From the NCBI GenBank assembly GCA_028285685.1, contig JANQOR010000032.1:1-64000 (forward strand): a DNA stretch of 64,000 nt, in the 5' to 3' direction. Shown here piece by piece: positions 11,001-18,576 of the stretch (its first letter is position 1; every line of letters starts with the position of its first letter). Source of the DNA: Cyclobacteriaceae bacterium. Its GTDB lineage: Bacteria > Bacteroidota > Bacteroidia > Cytophagales > Cyclobacteriaceae. The position numbers and the translations under genes were made by a program. A model generated the notes under the pieces. It was given only the letters and a program-made list of their open reading frames with translations. It was not told where the DNA came from and made no database searches.

Positions 11001-13042
11001 TCTACAATTCTACTGCTGAGTTGGAAGGAGAAGCCAACATCACCACGAAGGGCGTATATGGGGGTGGGACGATGCTTACCCGTGGGTCACGTGCAATTTC
11101 CGATGAATTGAGTTTTGAAGAATTTAAGTATGGGGCCAGACACGCAAATTTTGAAGTACTTACCGACAGCGTTGACAAACCTGCAATGGCCGGTGATGAC
11201 ATTCGCCTTGACTTTGACCTTACCAACAACACAGCTACCGTGAGGCCAGAAAAACAGGGAATTGCGGCCATCTCGTTCCCATATGCACAAATGAAAACCT
11301 CCATTACAGAGGCTGTTTGGGATTTGGAAGACTCAGTAGTGATCATGACCAAGCCGGAGGAAGTACCTATTGAGAATTCTTATTTCTTCACTACGAGGGA
11401 GGACCTGGACTCACTTGCCTTCAATGCAGAACGTGCTGTCTACGACATCAATTCGCAAAAACTGAATGTGCAAGGTATTCCATACATCACAGTTGCAGAT
11501 TCCAGGATTATTCCCGAGAACAATGAGACAACCATTCTTGCGAACTCGGTACTACAAAAGTTTGAAAATGCCGAGATAATCATTGATACCCTAAACGGTT
11601 ATCACTACCTGGACAGGGCATCTATCCGGGTGATTTCAAGGAATAAGTTCGAAGGCAATGCCTGGTATAAGCAGATAATTGGTCTTGATACCTTTGATAT
11701 TCGCTTTGACAGCTTCGAACTGGTAGAAGTACCTGTTGGCGAGGCGGACAGAAAAGGAAATGTACCTACTCAATTGATGACAGTCTCCGGAGGAGAAGTG
11801 GAGGCCGATCAAAATCTTATCATTTCACCTGGATTCCTCTACAAAGGAAGTGTTTCCATGTATGCTTATAAAGAAGCACTGGAACTTGATGGTTATGTCA
11901 AAATAGATCTGGAAGGTCATGATCAATGGGTCAATTTTTTGAGATCCGACGAAGATCCTCAAGTAAAAGTCCCCTTTGACAATGCCCAATTCGAAAGTGG
12001 TGGGCCTGCTTATGCTGGCATACATCGCAACATCAGGGACGAATTGTACATGACCTTTGTGGAGAAAAGACAGACAGAGTCAGACCATGACTTTTTCAGG
12101 GCAAGTGGGATATTGACTTACGAAGATTCCACAGAGACCTACAAAATAGAAACTCACCTCAAATCAACAGGTGAGGCATATGCCGGGAGCACCATGATCT
12201 ACGTTGATAGCTCCAAAAATGTCATTTTCGAGGGTCCGGTAAATTTCTTAAAACCGACCACTACCGAGATTAGTGTAAAGGCCTCGGCACTTGGGGCAGG
12301 GAACACAGAGACGGGAGAATACCAGGCAGATGTGATGATGATGTTGGACTTCAACATTCCACCTACGATCTTGGACCTTATGGCATTGGATCTTACCGAC
12401 ATCATCGAGCGAATTGGTCCTCCTCCGGCTAACGACATTTCAATCGAATTGCTTTACAAATTGGCAAATCTAACGGATGAGGCCACTACGCGTTTCTATG
12501 AAGAAAACAGTCTTAGAAATTACACTCCCCTTGTTTCTACCTCCCGTGAGCTGGAAAAACCGATCTTTATTTCTGGAACAAAAATGAAATGGTCAAAAGA
12601 GCATAGTGCCTGGCATAATACCACCAAGCTCGGGCTTTCGCATATCGTTCGCGACGACTTGAACGCTAAGTTGGATGGTTTTCTTGAGTTCAAGAAAGAC
12701 GAAACCGGTGAAGATGTACTAAATCTCTTTATCCAGGCAGCGCCAGGGGTATGGTACTACATCGCATACTCAAAGCATCAGATTATTATGTTCTCTTCGA
12801 ATAAAGAATTTAATGAAGAGGTTGAAGCCAAATCTAACATTGGAAAAGCCAAGCCCGGAGAAGTTGTTTTCGTCGGAGGAGAAACAAATGAGACATTGTC
12901 TTTCATCAACGATTTTCGGCTGAAATTTTTTGGTTTGAAGGAACCTTACAACCTTATCTCTCCGGATGACGTGAGCCTGGAGGACGAAAGCTTTGATACA
13001 ATCAAGAAAACGGATGATGACGATGGCTTTGGGTTTGACTGA
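8021..13042 (+). CDS. Very large secreted protein of unknown function with DPW octapeptide repeats
   Basis: A 1673-residue protein. A signal peptide ends at about residue 20 (VNAQ, a typical SPI site), and no later membrane segment is visible, so it is probably periplasmic or surface-located. Residues 21-200 look helical. Residues 206-290 hold tandem DPWADANN-type octads, followed by a proline-rich linker. The remaining 1350 residues are rich in beta-prone segments with many Asp, Tyr and Phe residues, and the C-terminus is acidic (TDDDDGFGFD). No catalytic motif or sorting tag of the type IX secretion system is recognised. It stands alone between prmA and a dipeptidase. I cannot assign a function. 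Confidence 0.85.
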   Translation: MRSSLLILLLVFTSFLEVNAQRLSEDKSEFRSQVISRLKSAGTEAAYKIGFDFQNAWDGKFTSAQQDKIHTIALRMQRKGYPFYPFFYHYFSYLAYSVAQENLQRDELSNLLAINEQVLETLSRAEYADFVFGLNIYFARRYLSLEKTLFVQAPGGTYSFELLDELVEIQDDPYANQEFVEEDTSEFITDEELAALNAQPADSLADPWADTNGDPWADSNNDPWADANNDPWADANNDPWADANNDPWADANNDPWADASDDPWGDSNSDPWGSSSDDDWGSDDNWGSSNTSEPPPPERPTYAIAIIDHLASVRSTYLPPEIKGPVIKIADADMLIVTPSDSMIVNSVTGTFLLQNRNFVGSTGTVKWPGKNRKFRGAEVQLEDFFLREDRSDFWTPNAKIKYDEMFDGEIEGVFTFRSPNRPKRAPSKYPIFTSNENDVNVKFADDKLSYTGGIEIQGNELFGRSVSKKNGTLTILDGRGNQVSLKSKSFMLGDSLVSMEKGSLTITHGSDSIFHKDVKAKYDLPTKTLTVLRNSSITPFTSTYFDVTMNLDLIKWDMEQDSISMNVMNAKDLLPATFESKDFFDEVRFRKLARFLHFHPVSSAVFYAKKYNLTEFYIGELAIEYKIQESYAKGAAKILHQYGFADYDSESGLLQLKDKAFHYYDASAKRVDYDNLMLPSKISDEVNAYIELDSGKLNINGVNRFYLTTDFKVYAAPYDSTVTLLRGRNLEFDGVLHAGDFDYQGIGHQFDYEEFLFNMPQIDSMRITIPLRDTTNLEAGFEKTTLANQLTSTSGTLYIDKKENKSGKNKNSSYPFFVSDSEATVYFDGPEILDGAYDKSVRFFIPPFEIDSIEREDGESISFEGTFNSGGIFPTFAETLHPQEDKSLGFVHKIPDQGYNLYGTEAKTYEEIRLSNQGMRGFGQIDFLTTTIYSDDFIYYPDSVTTDGTSGVISPGTIGSASYPEAILGTYDMYWLPRKDSMYLRTVDEPFKFYNSTAELEGEANITTKGVYGGGTMLTRGSRAISDELSFEEFKYGARHANFEVLTDSVDKPAMAGDDIRLDFDLTNNTATVRPEKQGIAAISFPYAQMKTSITEAVWDLEDSVVIMTKPEEVPIENSYFFTTREDLDSLAFNAERAVYDINSQKLNVQGIPYITVADSRIIPENNETTILANSVLQKFENAEIIIDTLNGYHYLDRASIRVISRNKFEGNAWYKQIIGLDTFDIRFDSFELVEVPVGEADRKGNVPTQLMTVSGGEVEADQNLIISPGFLYKGSVSMYAYKEALELDGYVKIDLEGHDQWVNFLRSDEDPQVKVPFDNAQFESGGPAYAGIHRNIRDELYMTFVEKRQTESDHDFFRASGILTYEDSTETYKIETHLKSTGEAYAGSTMIYVDSSKNVIFEGPVNFLKPTTTEISVKASALGAGNTETGEYQADVMMMLDFNIPPTILDLMALDLTDIIERIGPPPANDISIELLYKLANLTDEATTRFYEENSLRNYTPLVSTSRELEKPIFISGTKMKWSKEHSAWHNTTKLGLSHIVRDDLNAKLDGFLEFKKDETGEDVLNLFIQAAPGVWYYIAYSKHQIIMFSSNKEFNEEVEAKSNIGKAKPGEVVFVGGETNETLSFINDFRLKFFGLKEPYNLISPDDVSLEDESFDTIKKTDDDDGFGFD
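8636..8890 (+). repeat. Tandem 24-base repeats encoding DPWADANN octads
   Basis: Nine in-register 24-base units run from 8636 to 8851. They encode DPWADTNG, DPWADSNN, four copies of DPWADANN, DPWADASD, DPWGDSNS and DPWGSSSD, then decay into DDWGSDDNWGSS to about 8890. The middle copies are nearly identical at the DNA level, differing mainly in third codon positions, which implies recent duplication by slippage or unequal crossing-over. Because the unit is a multiple of three, copy-number change keeps the reading frame. The D-x-N-x-D spacing could bind calcium; this is inference. Confidence 0.9.
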
Positions 13043-13078
13043 GTTCACCTTCATCACGAATCATTACAATTCCTACAC

Positions 13079-13105
13079 TTGAATAATTAATCCAATTTAA
13101 GTTTG
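13079..13105 (+). promoter_or_regulatory. Candidate Bacteroidota promoter for the M20 peptidase
   Basis: TTG at 13079-13081 and TAAGTTTG at 13098-13105 match the Bacteroidota -33/-7 consensus (TTG and TAnnTTTG) with a 16-base spacer, slightly short. Transcription would begin about 15 bases before the ATG at 13126. Confidence 0.45.
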
Positions 13106-13125
13106 CCTTAAACCTGACAGTCTTT

Positions 13126-14490
13126 ATGAGTGCATTAACCTTTATAGAAGAAAACAAGGATCGATTCTTGGATGAGCTCCTTGAACTACTTAAAATCCCT
13201 TCGGTCAGCGCTGATTCCAATTTCGCTGCTGATGTTAGAACTGCTGCCGAGTATTTGAGGAAGAAGTTTGAGGATCTGGATACCACCGTTGAAATCTGTG
13301 AGACGGCAGGACATCCAATTGTATATGCAGAGAGGATGATAGACTCCTCCCTTCCTACCGTGTTGGTTTATGGACACTACGATGTTCAACCCCCAGACCC
13401 CTTAGAATTGTGGGATTCGCCCCCGTTTGAACCAGTGGTCAAGGATGAGAGGATCTATGCGCGTGGTTCGGCCGACGATAAGGGGCAAGTTTACATGCAT
13501 GTCAAGGCATATGAAGCATTACTAAAAACAGATTCACTACCATGCAATTTGAAGTTTATGATTGAAGGTGAGGAAGAAGTAGGGTCCGATAATCTTGGGG
13601 TTTTTGTCAAGGAAAATAAAGAAAAGCTAAAAGCAGATGTCATCGTAATCTCCGACACACACATCATTAGCAACGATACACCATCTATTACTGTTGGTCT
13701 TCGTGGCTTAAGCTATCTGGAAGTCGAGGTGACCGGGCCAAACCGCGATTTGCACTCAGGTACCTATGGGGGTGCAGTTGGAAATCCTATCAATATCTTG
13801 TGTCAAATGATTGCCTCTCTCCAGGACCAAAATGGCAGGATAACCATACCGGGATTCTACGACAAAGTTGAAGAGCTCTCCCAGGAATACAGAAATAAGA
13901 TGTCCGAGGCACCATTCGATCTTAAGGAATTCAAGAACCTTCTCAACATTCAGGAGGAGAAAGGGGAGGATGGATTCTCAACAATCGAACGGACAGGTAT
14001 CAGACCTACCTTGGATGTAAATGGGATCTGGGGTGGCTATACTGGAGAGGGAGCTAAAACAGTTCTTCCATCCAAGGCATACGCGAAAATCTCCATGCGG
14101 CTAGTTCCGTACCAGGTGAGCGAAGAAATCACTAATTTGTTTACGGAGCATTTTAAGAAAATCGCTCCAAAATCAGTGAATGTTGAAATCACTCCCCATC
14201 ATGGGGGTGAAGCAGTGGTCATACCAACTGACTCAATTGGATATAAAGCCGCTGAAAAGGCTATGGAAAAAACGTGGGGGAAAACACCAATCCCTACTAG
14301 AGAGGGAGGTAGCATTCCAATAGTAGCACTTTTCCAAAAAGAGCTGGGCTTAGACTCCATCTTAATGGGATTTGGGCTTCAAGAAGATGCCATCCACTCA
14401 CCCAATGAGAGCTATGGTCTCTTCAATTATTTTAGAGGAATCGAAACCATTTCTCATTTTTATCAGTTTTTCGCTGAGATGTCCAAGTGA
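13126..14490 (+). CDS. M20 family metallo-dipeptidase
   Basis: A 454-residue zinc dipeptidase of the M20 family, closest to carnosinase/CNDP-like and PepV-like dipeptidases. Metal and catalytic residues are visible: YGHYDVQPP (His ligand and following Asp), GSADDKGQ (bridging Asp), EGEEEVGS (catalytic Glu and Glu ligand), SDTH (Asp ligand) and the late His in DAIHSPNE. The dimerisation-domain histidine lies in DLHSGTYGG. There is no signal peptide, so it should act in the cytoplasm on imported or turnover dipeptides. It has its own likely promoter and is followed four bases later by the dsbD-like gene. Confidence 0.93.
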   Translation: MSALTFIEENKDRFLDELLELLKIPSVSADSNFAADVRTAAEYLRKKFEDLDTTVEICETAGHPIVYAERMIDSSLPTVLVYGHYDVQPPDPLELWDSPPFEPVVKDERIYARGSADDKGQVYMHVKAYEALLKTDSLPCNLKFMIEGEEEVGSDNLGVFVKENKEKLKADVIVISDTHIISNDTPSITVGLRGLSYLEVEVTGPNRDLHSGTYGGAVGNPINILCQMIASLQDQNGRITIPGFYDKVEELSQEYRNKMSEAPFDLKEFKNLLNIQEEKGEDGFSTIERTGIRPTLDVNGIWGGYTGEGAKTVLPSKAYAKISMRLVPYQVSEEITNLFTEHFKKIAPKSVNVEITPHHGGEAVVIPTDSIGYKAAEKAMEKTWGKTPIPTREGGSIPIVALFQKELGLDSILMGFGLQEDAIHSPNESYGLFNYFRGIETISHFYQFFAEMSK

Positions 14491-14494
14491 TCGC

Positions 14495-16489
14495 ATGAGA
14501 AACCTGCTTGTCTTTTTCATTTGCTCCTTTCCTCTTTGGAGCCACAGTCAAATCCTGAAGCCAATAAGCTGGAAGGTTGAACTAAGTAATTCAAACCCAG
14601 CAGCAGGCGAAGTGGTCGAAATTCGATTCAATGCGACCATAGATGATACCTGGTACCTCTATTCTTCAGATTTTGACCCTGATCTCGGACCAATGGTAAC
14701 CGAATTCTTCTTTGAAGAAAACGATACATATGAGCGAATAGGAGAGGTTGTTCCAGTAAATCCAAAAAAGAAATTCGATTCACTGTGGATGGGTGAGTAC
14801 ACGTATTTCAGTGTAAAAGGCCAATTCACACAAAAGGTGAAAATCTTGACGGATGAATTCAATATCAGTGGCAACTATACCTATCAAGTTTGTTCCGATA
14901 TCGATGGAAAGTGCATCCCATTTGATGACGATTTTGATCTTGGTGTAAAAAAAAAATTAGCCGCCGAAACGGCAACTGAAGATAGTGACCAGTCAAAAGG
15001 TCTTTTAAAGCAACGGGATTCCACGGATCCTTACTCACTTCTGTCCTTCATGATTGCTGCCTTCCTGGTCGGCCTTGCAGCGTTATTGACGCCATGTGTT
15101 TTTCCAATGATCCCTCTAACTGTTACTTTCTTCGCAGGCAAGGACAGTAAGAAAAAAGGCAGAGTTCGAAACAGTTTGATTTACGGGATATCGATTATTC
15201 TAATCTATGTCTTTATTGGTAGCATCGTGGCGCCATTTATGGGACCAGAAACCGCCAATGATCTGGCAACTGGGTGGATTCCCAACGTTCTCTTTTTTAT
15301 CGTATTCCTGGTTTTCGCTCTCTCATTTCTAGGACTTTTTGAAATTACGCTCCCAAGTGGTTTTATCAACAAAGTGGACGCCATGGGAGATAAGGGAGGT
15401 TTGGTCGGAGTGTTTTTTATGGCCCTTACCCTTGTATTAGTTTCGTTCTCCTGTACCGGCCCATTAGTTGGGAGTATCCTAGTCGAATCAGCGGGTGGCA
15501 TGGTGATCAAGCCAATCTTGGGTATGTTCGCGTTTTCTGCCGCATTTGCAATTCCATTTACACTATTTGCCTCCTTTCCCGGCTGGCTATCAACACTTCC
15601 TAAATCAGGTGGATGGCTCAACTCTGTTAAGGTTGTTCTTGGATTTCTTGAGCTGGCATTTGCCTTCAAATTCCTAAGTATTGCCGATCAGGCCTACCAC
15701 TGGCAGATTCTGGATCGGGAGATCTATCTCGCTATTTGGATCGTAATCTTCACCTTGATGGGGTTCTACCTATTGGGGAAATTGAAATTACCTGGAGACG
15801 ATGAAACTACACGAACCTCCGTGCCAAAACTCATGTTGGCAATTGTTAGTTTCAGCTTCGTAACATATATGGTCCCGGGAATGTTTGGTGCGCCTCTGAA
15901 TGCGCTTGCGGGCTACCTTCCTCCCCTAACTACTCATGATTTCGACCTGAACAAAATTGTTAGGGAAAATGGTGGTGTGAATCAGCGTAACGAAATTTGT
16001 GAGGATCCGTTCTACTCAGATTTCCTTCACCTACCCCATGGGCTTCAGGGCTATTTTGATTTCAATCAAGCATTGAGTTGTGCTCAAGAGCAGGGCAAAC
16101 CTATTTTTATTGACTTCACAGGTCATGGTTGTGTCAACTGTAGAGAGATGGAGCAAAGAGTTTGGTCTGACCCACGAGTGCTCAATCGACTAAAGGAAAA
16201 GTTTGTTATTGCTGCCCTCTACGTAGATGATAAGACAGAGCTTCCCGAAAATGATTGGTACAGATCTTCATATGACAACAAGTTGAAAAAAACTATTGGT
16301 AAACAAAATGCGGACTTTCAGATTACAAGGTTCAACAACAACGCGCAACCCTTTTATGTCATCATCAACGAAGAAGGAGACCTGCTAATAGAACCAAAAG
16401 CTTATGATCTTAACATCCCCAGGTTTGTGGATTTTTTAGATCAGGCATTGGAAAATCATAGAAATAGTACAGTTTTACGGCTGGATTAG
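14495..16489 (+). CDS. dsbD: Thiol:disulfide interchange protein, DsbD type
   Basis: DsbD carries electrons from cytoplasmic thioredoxin across the inner membrane to periplasmic proteins. I place the start at the ATG at 14495, just after the dipeptidase stop, because it begins a clean signal peptide; longer in-frame starts fall inside the dipeptidase. The 664 residues show three modules: an N-terminal periplasmic domain with redox cysteines C133 and C140, an eight-helix membrane domain with C201 (LLTPCVFPM) and C320 (SCTGPLVG), and a C-terminal thioredoxin-like domain with CVNC (546-549). All six redox cysteines of canonical DsbD are present. Confidence 0.92.
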   Translation: MRNLLVFFICSFPLWSHSQILKPISWKVELSNSNPAAGEVVEIRFNATIDDTWYLYSSDFDPDLGPMVTEFFFEENDTYERIGEVVPVNPKKKFDSLWMGEYTYFSVKGQFTQKVKILTDEFNISGNYTYQVCSDIDGKCIPFDDDFDLGVKKKLAAETATEDSDQSKGLLKQRDSTDPYSLLSFMIAAFLVGLAALLTPCVFPMIPLTVTFFAGKDSKKKGRVRNSLIYGISIILIYVFIGSIVAPFMGPETANDLATGWIPNVLFFIVFLVFALSFLGLFEITLPSGFINKVDAMGDKGGLVGVFFMALTLVLVSFSCTGPLVGSILVESAGGMVIKPILGMFAFSAAFAIPFTLFASFPGWLSTLPKSGGWLNSVKVVLGFLELAFAFKFLSIADQAYHWQILDREIYLAIWIVIFTLMGFYLLGKLKLPGDDETTRTSVPKLMLAIVSFSFVTYMVPGMFGAPLNALAGYLPPLTTHDFDLNKIVRENGGVNQRNEICEDPFYSDFLHLPHGLQGYFDFNQALSCAQEQGKPIFIDFTGHGCVNCREMEQRVWSDPRVLNRLKEKFVIAALYVDDKTELPENDWYRSSYDNKLKKTIGKQNADFQITRFNNNAQPFYVIINEEGDLLIEPKAYDLNIPRFVDFLDQALENHRNSTVLRLD

Positions 16490-16500
16490 CTCAAAATATC

Positions 16501-17790
16501 TTGAAAACTAAGTTCTGGCTGGTGCTCACCAGCCTCACCATAGCGACTGTCTCCTTTTTCTATTTATCATCTCCAGAAGAAGAAGCAACACCTGAGCCGA
16601 TTGCAGTTGTAGATCCGGTTCCGGAACCCACTCTTTTGTACGGGTTTCCTATCGACTCCTTTGAGGTAACGACGGGTAGGGTTAGATGGAATCAATTCCT
16701 GGCCGAAATATTGTCGAAATACAACATCGATGGCCAAGACCTTCATACCTTATCAAGGGTATCAAGGAAGGTCTATGATGTCAGAAAATTGAAGGCGGGG
16801 GCTAATTATGTGATTATTCACAATCGAGATTCCTTAAAGACGGTTCGTCAATTCATTTTCGAACCTTCGATAACAGAATACGTCGTTTACAATTTTCAAG
16901 ATTCTATTTACGCAGAATTAAAGCAAAAGCCAATTGAAATTGTTGAGCGTACACTTGCTGTTGATATCAAATCCTCTATGTACGAGGCAATCCTCCAACA
17001 GAACTCATCTCCAATTCTCGTGAATCGTTTAGTGGATGTTTTTGCCTGGCAGGTCGACTTCTTTAGGATAGCCAAAGGCGATAAGCTCAAAGTTGTGTTT
17101 GAGGAGCAACGTGTTGATGGAGAGATTTCAGACATTGGCGAAATAAAAGCAGCATACTTCAGGCATTTAGGCAAAGACTACTACGCAATCCCCTATGCTC
17201 ACAAGGGCAAAGTCGACTTTTTCGATGAGGAAGGAAAAAGCCTACGCAAGACGTTTTTGCGTGCCCCCTTGAATTTTACTCGAATAAGCTCTCGCTACTC
17301 TCCAAGAAGGTTTCATCCCGTGCAAAGAAGGTACAAAGCTCATCTTGGTACCGACTACGCTGCGCCCACAGGAACCCCCATTCGGACTGTAGGTGATGGT
17401 GTGATTTTGGAGGCCAGATACCATGGAGGAAATGGGAATTACGTCAAGATCAGACACAACAGCAACTACACCACTCAGTATCTCCACATGTCAAAAATAG
17501 CACGAGGTATACGCCCCGGAGTCAAAGTAAAGCAGGGTGCAACCATTGGATATGTAGGACAGACTGGTCTGGCCAATGGCCCTCATTTGTGTTTTCGATT
17601 TTGGAAAAATGGGCGTCAAGTAGACGCCCTGAAAGTAGATCTTCCAGCTTCAAAAGGAATCGGCACCGAAAACCTCGAACTCTTTAAATCCCACGCCAGC
17701 CTTGTACGTCAAAGACTGGATTCAATCCAGTTCCCAGTGCCAGAAGCATTGCTTGCATCTATCAAATATCCGTTACCCACAGTTGATTAA
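16501..17790 (+). CDS. M23 (LytM) family peptidase, membrane-anchored
   Basis: A 429-residue envelope peptidase expected to cut peptidoglycan peptide cross-links. It starts at TTG: no ATG is available before the N-terminal signal anchor (about residues 4-24), and the segment from TTG makes a good anchor. A central OapA/LysM-like region precedes the LytM domain. The domain has HLGTD (H281, D285) and the catalytic-loop QYLHMS, but the usual HxH pair reads GPHLC (H362, C364), so the last zinc ligand is cysteine. It lies eleven bases after dsbD and probably shares its transcript. Confidence 0.88.
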   Translation: MKTKFWLVLTSLTIATVSFFYLSSPEEEATPEPIAVVDPVPEPTLLYGFPIDSFEVTTGRVRWNQFLAEILSKYNIDGQDLHTLSRVSRKVYDVRKLKAGANYVIIHNRDSLKTVRQFIFEPSITEYVVYNFQDSIYAELKQKPIEIVERTLAVDIKSSMYEAILQQNSSPILVNRLVDVFAWQVDFFRIAKGDKLKVVFEEQRVDGEISDIGEIKAAYFRHLGKDYYAIPYAHKGKVDFFDEEGKSLRKTFLRAPLNFTRISSRYSPRRFHPVQRRYKAHLGTDYAAPTGTPIRTVGDGVILEARYHGGNGNYVKIRHNSNYTTQYLHMSKIARGIRPGVKVKQGATIGYVGQTGLANGPHLCFRFWKNGRQVDALKVDLPASKGIGTENLELFKSHASLVRQRLDSIQFPVPEALLASIKYPLPTVD

Positions 17791-17821
17791 CACCATCTCG
17801 TCGAAAAGGACGGCATGATCA

Positions 17822-17854
17822 TTGTCATTTCTTTCCGTATTTCAATTATTTTTG
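17822..17854 (+). promoter_or_regulatory. Candidate promoter for the OmpA gene pair
   Basis: TTG at 17822-17824 and a perfect TATTTTTG (-7, TAnnTTTG class) at 17847-17854 are separated by 22 bases, within the range reported for Bacteroidota promoters. The start codon at 17874 follows by 19 bases. It would drive both OmpA-domain genes. Confidence 0.5.
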
Positions 17855-17873
17855 GGTAAACCCTAATAATCAC

Positions 17874-18563
17874 ATGCTTAAAACAGCTTTAAGACTCACA
17901 TTAATCCTGTTTATTTTTCAAGCAAATGCGCAGATTGCAACCGACACTCTTGTTAGTGTTTCTGGTAAAGTTCTCAGCGCAAAAGATTCGTCACTAGTAG
18001 CTGCAAACATCCTATACGAGAAGCTTCCATACTATGACGATATGGGACTAATAACTTCAAAAGAAGATGGTGTTTTTTCAATGCCACTTGTTAAGGGAAG
18101 TAGCTATAACATTTCCATTACCAAACCTGGGTTCATAAAATTTGACAAGGAGATCCTTATAGTTGGGAACGGATCTGCTCTAACACAAAACGAAGACTTT
18201 TACCTGGCCGTGGATGAGGTTGAGTTAATTACGCTTGAAAATCTTATCTTTCCATCAGGAAGAGCCACCATATCTAGCGAGTCGTACCAAGAATTAGACG
18301 AGCTCGCTAACTGGATGAACGAAAATCCTCAGATCATCATCCAACTTGAAGGACATACGGACTTCAGAGGAAATGCCAGTGCTAACATGCAATTGTCTGA
18401 GGCAAGAGTTGTAGCCGTTAAGGAGTACCTCATGGATCAAAAAGTGAAAAAGACTAGGATTTTCACCAGAGCTTTTGGTGGGACTCAACCACTTTCAAGG
18501 GATGACACACCGGAGGCGAAAGCACTTAATAGAAGAGTTGAGGTCCGAGTTATCCGCCGCTAA
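17874..18563 (+). CDS. OmpA-family protein with carboxypeptidase-regulatory-like domain
   Basis: A 229-residue exported protein. The signal peptide ends near residue 20 (ANAQ). A carboxypeptidase-regulatory-like beta sandwich spans about 25-110 (SVSGKVLSAKDSSLV through ITKPGFIKF), and the C-terminal OmpA domain carries the peptidoglycan-binding signature in LEGHTDFRGNASANMQLSEARV and ends in NRRVEVRV. Such proteins tether the outer membrane to the cell wall. It lacks a beta-barrel. It precedes a longer OmpA protein by 13 bases, and the two C-terminal domains are related, suggesting duplication followed by different N-terminal additions. Confidence 0.9.
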   Translation: MLKTALRLTLILFIFQANAQIATDTLVSVSGKVLSAKDSSLVAANILYEKLPYYDDMGLITSKEDGVFSMPLVKGSSYNISITKPGFIKFDKEILIVGNGSALTQNEDFYLAVDEVELITLENLIFPSGRATISSESYQELDELANWMNENPQIIIQLEGHTDFRGNASANMQLSEARVVAVKEYLMDQKVKKTRIFTRAFGGTQPLSRDDTPEAKALNRRVEVRVIRR

Positions 18564-18576
18564 TTAAAATTTAATA

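Noticed and set aside
14372-14494. Upstream extension of the DsbD gene
   Set aside because: It overlaps the dipeptidase and would bury the signal peptide.
15205-15669. 154-codon minus-strand frame inside dsbD
   Set aside because: Shadow of the membrane domain, with no supporting features.
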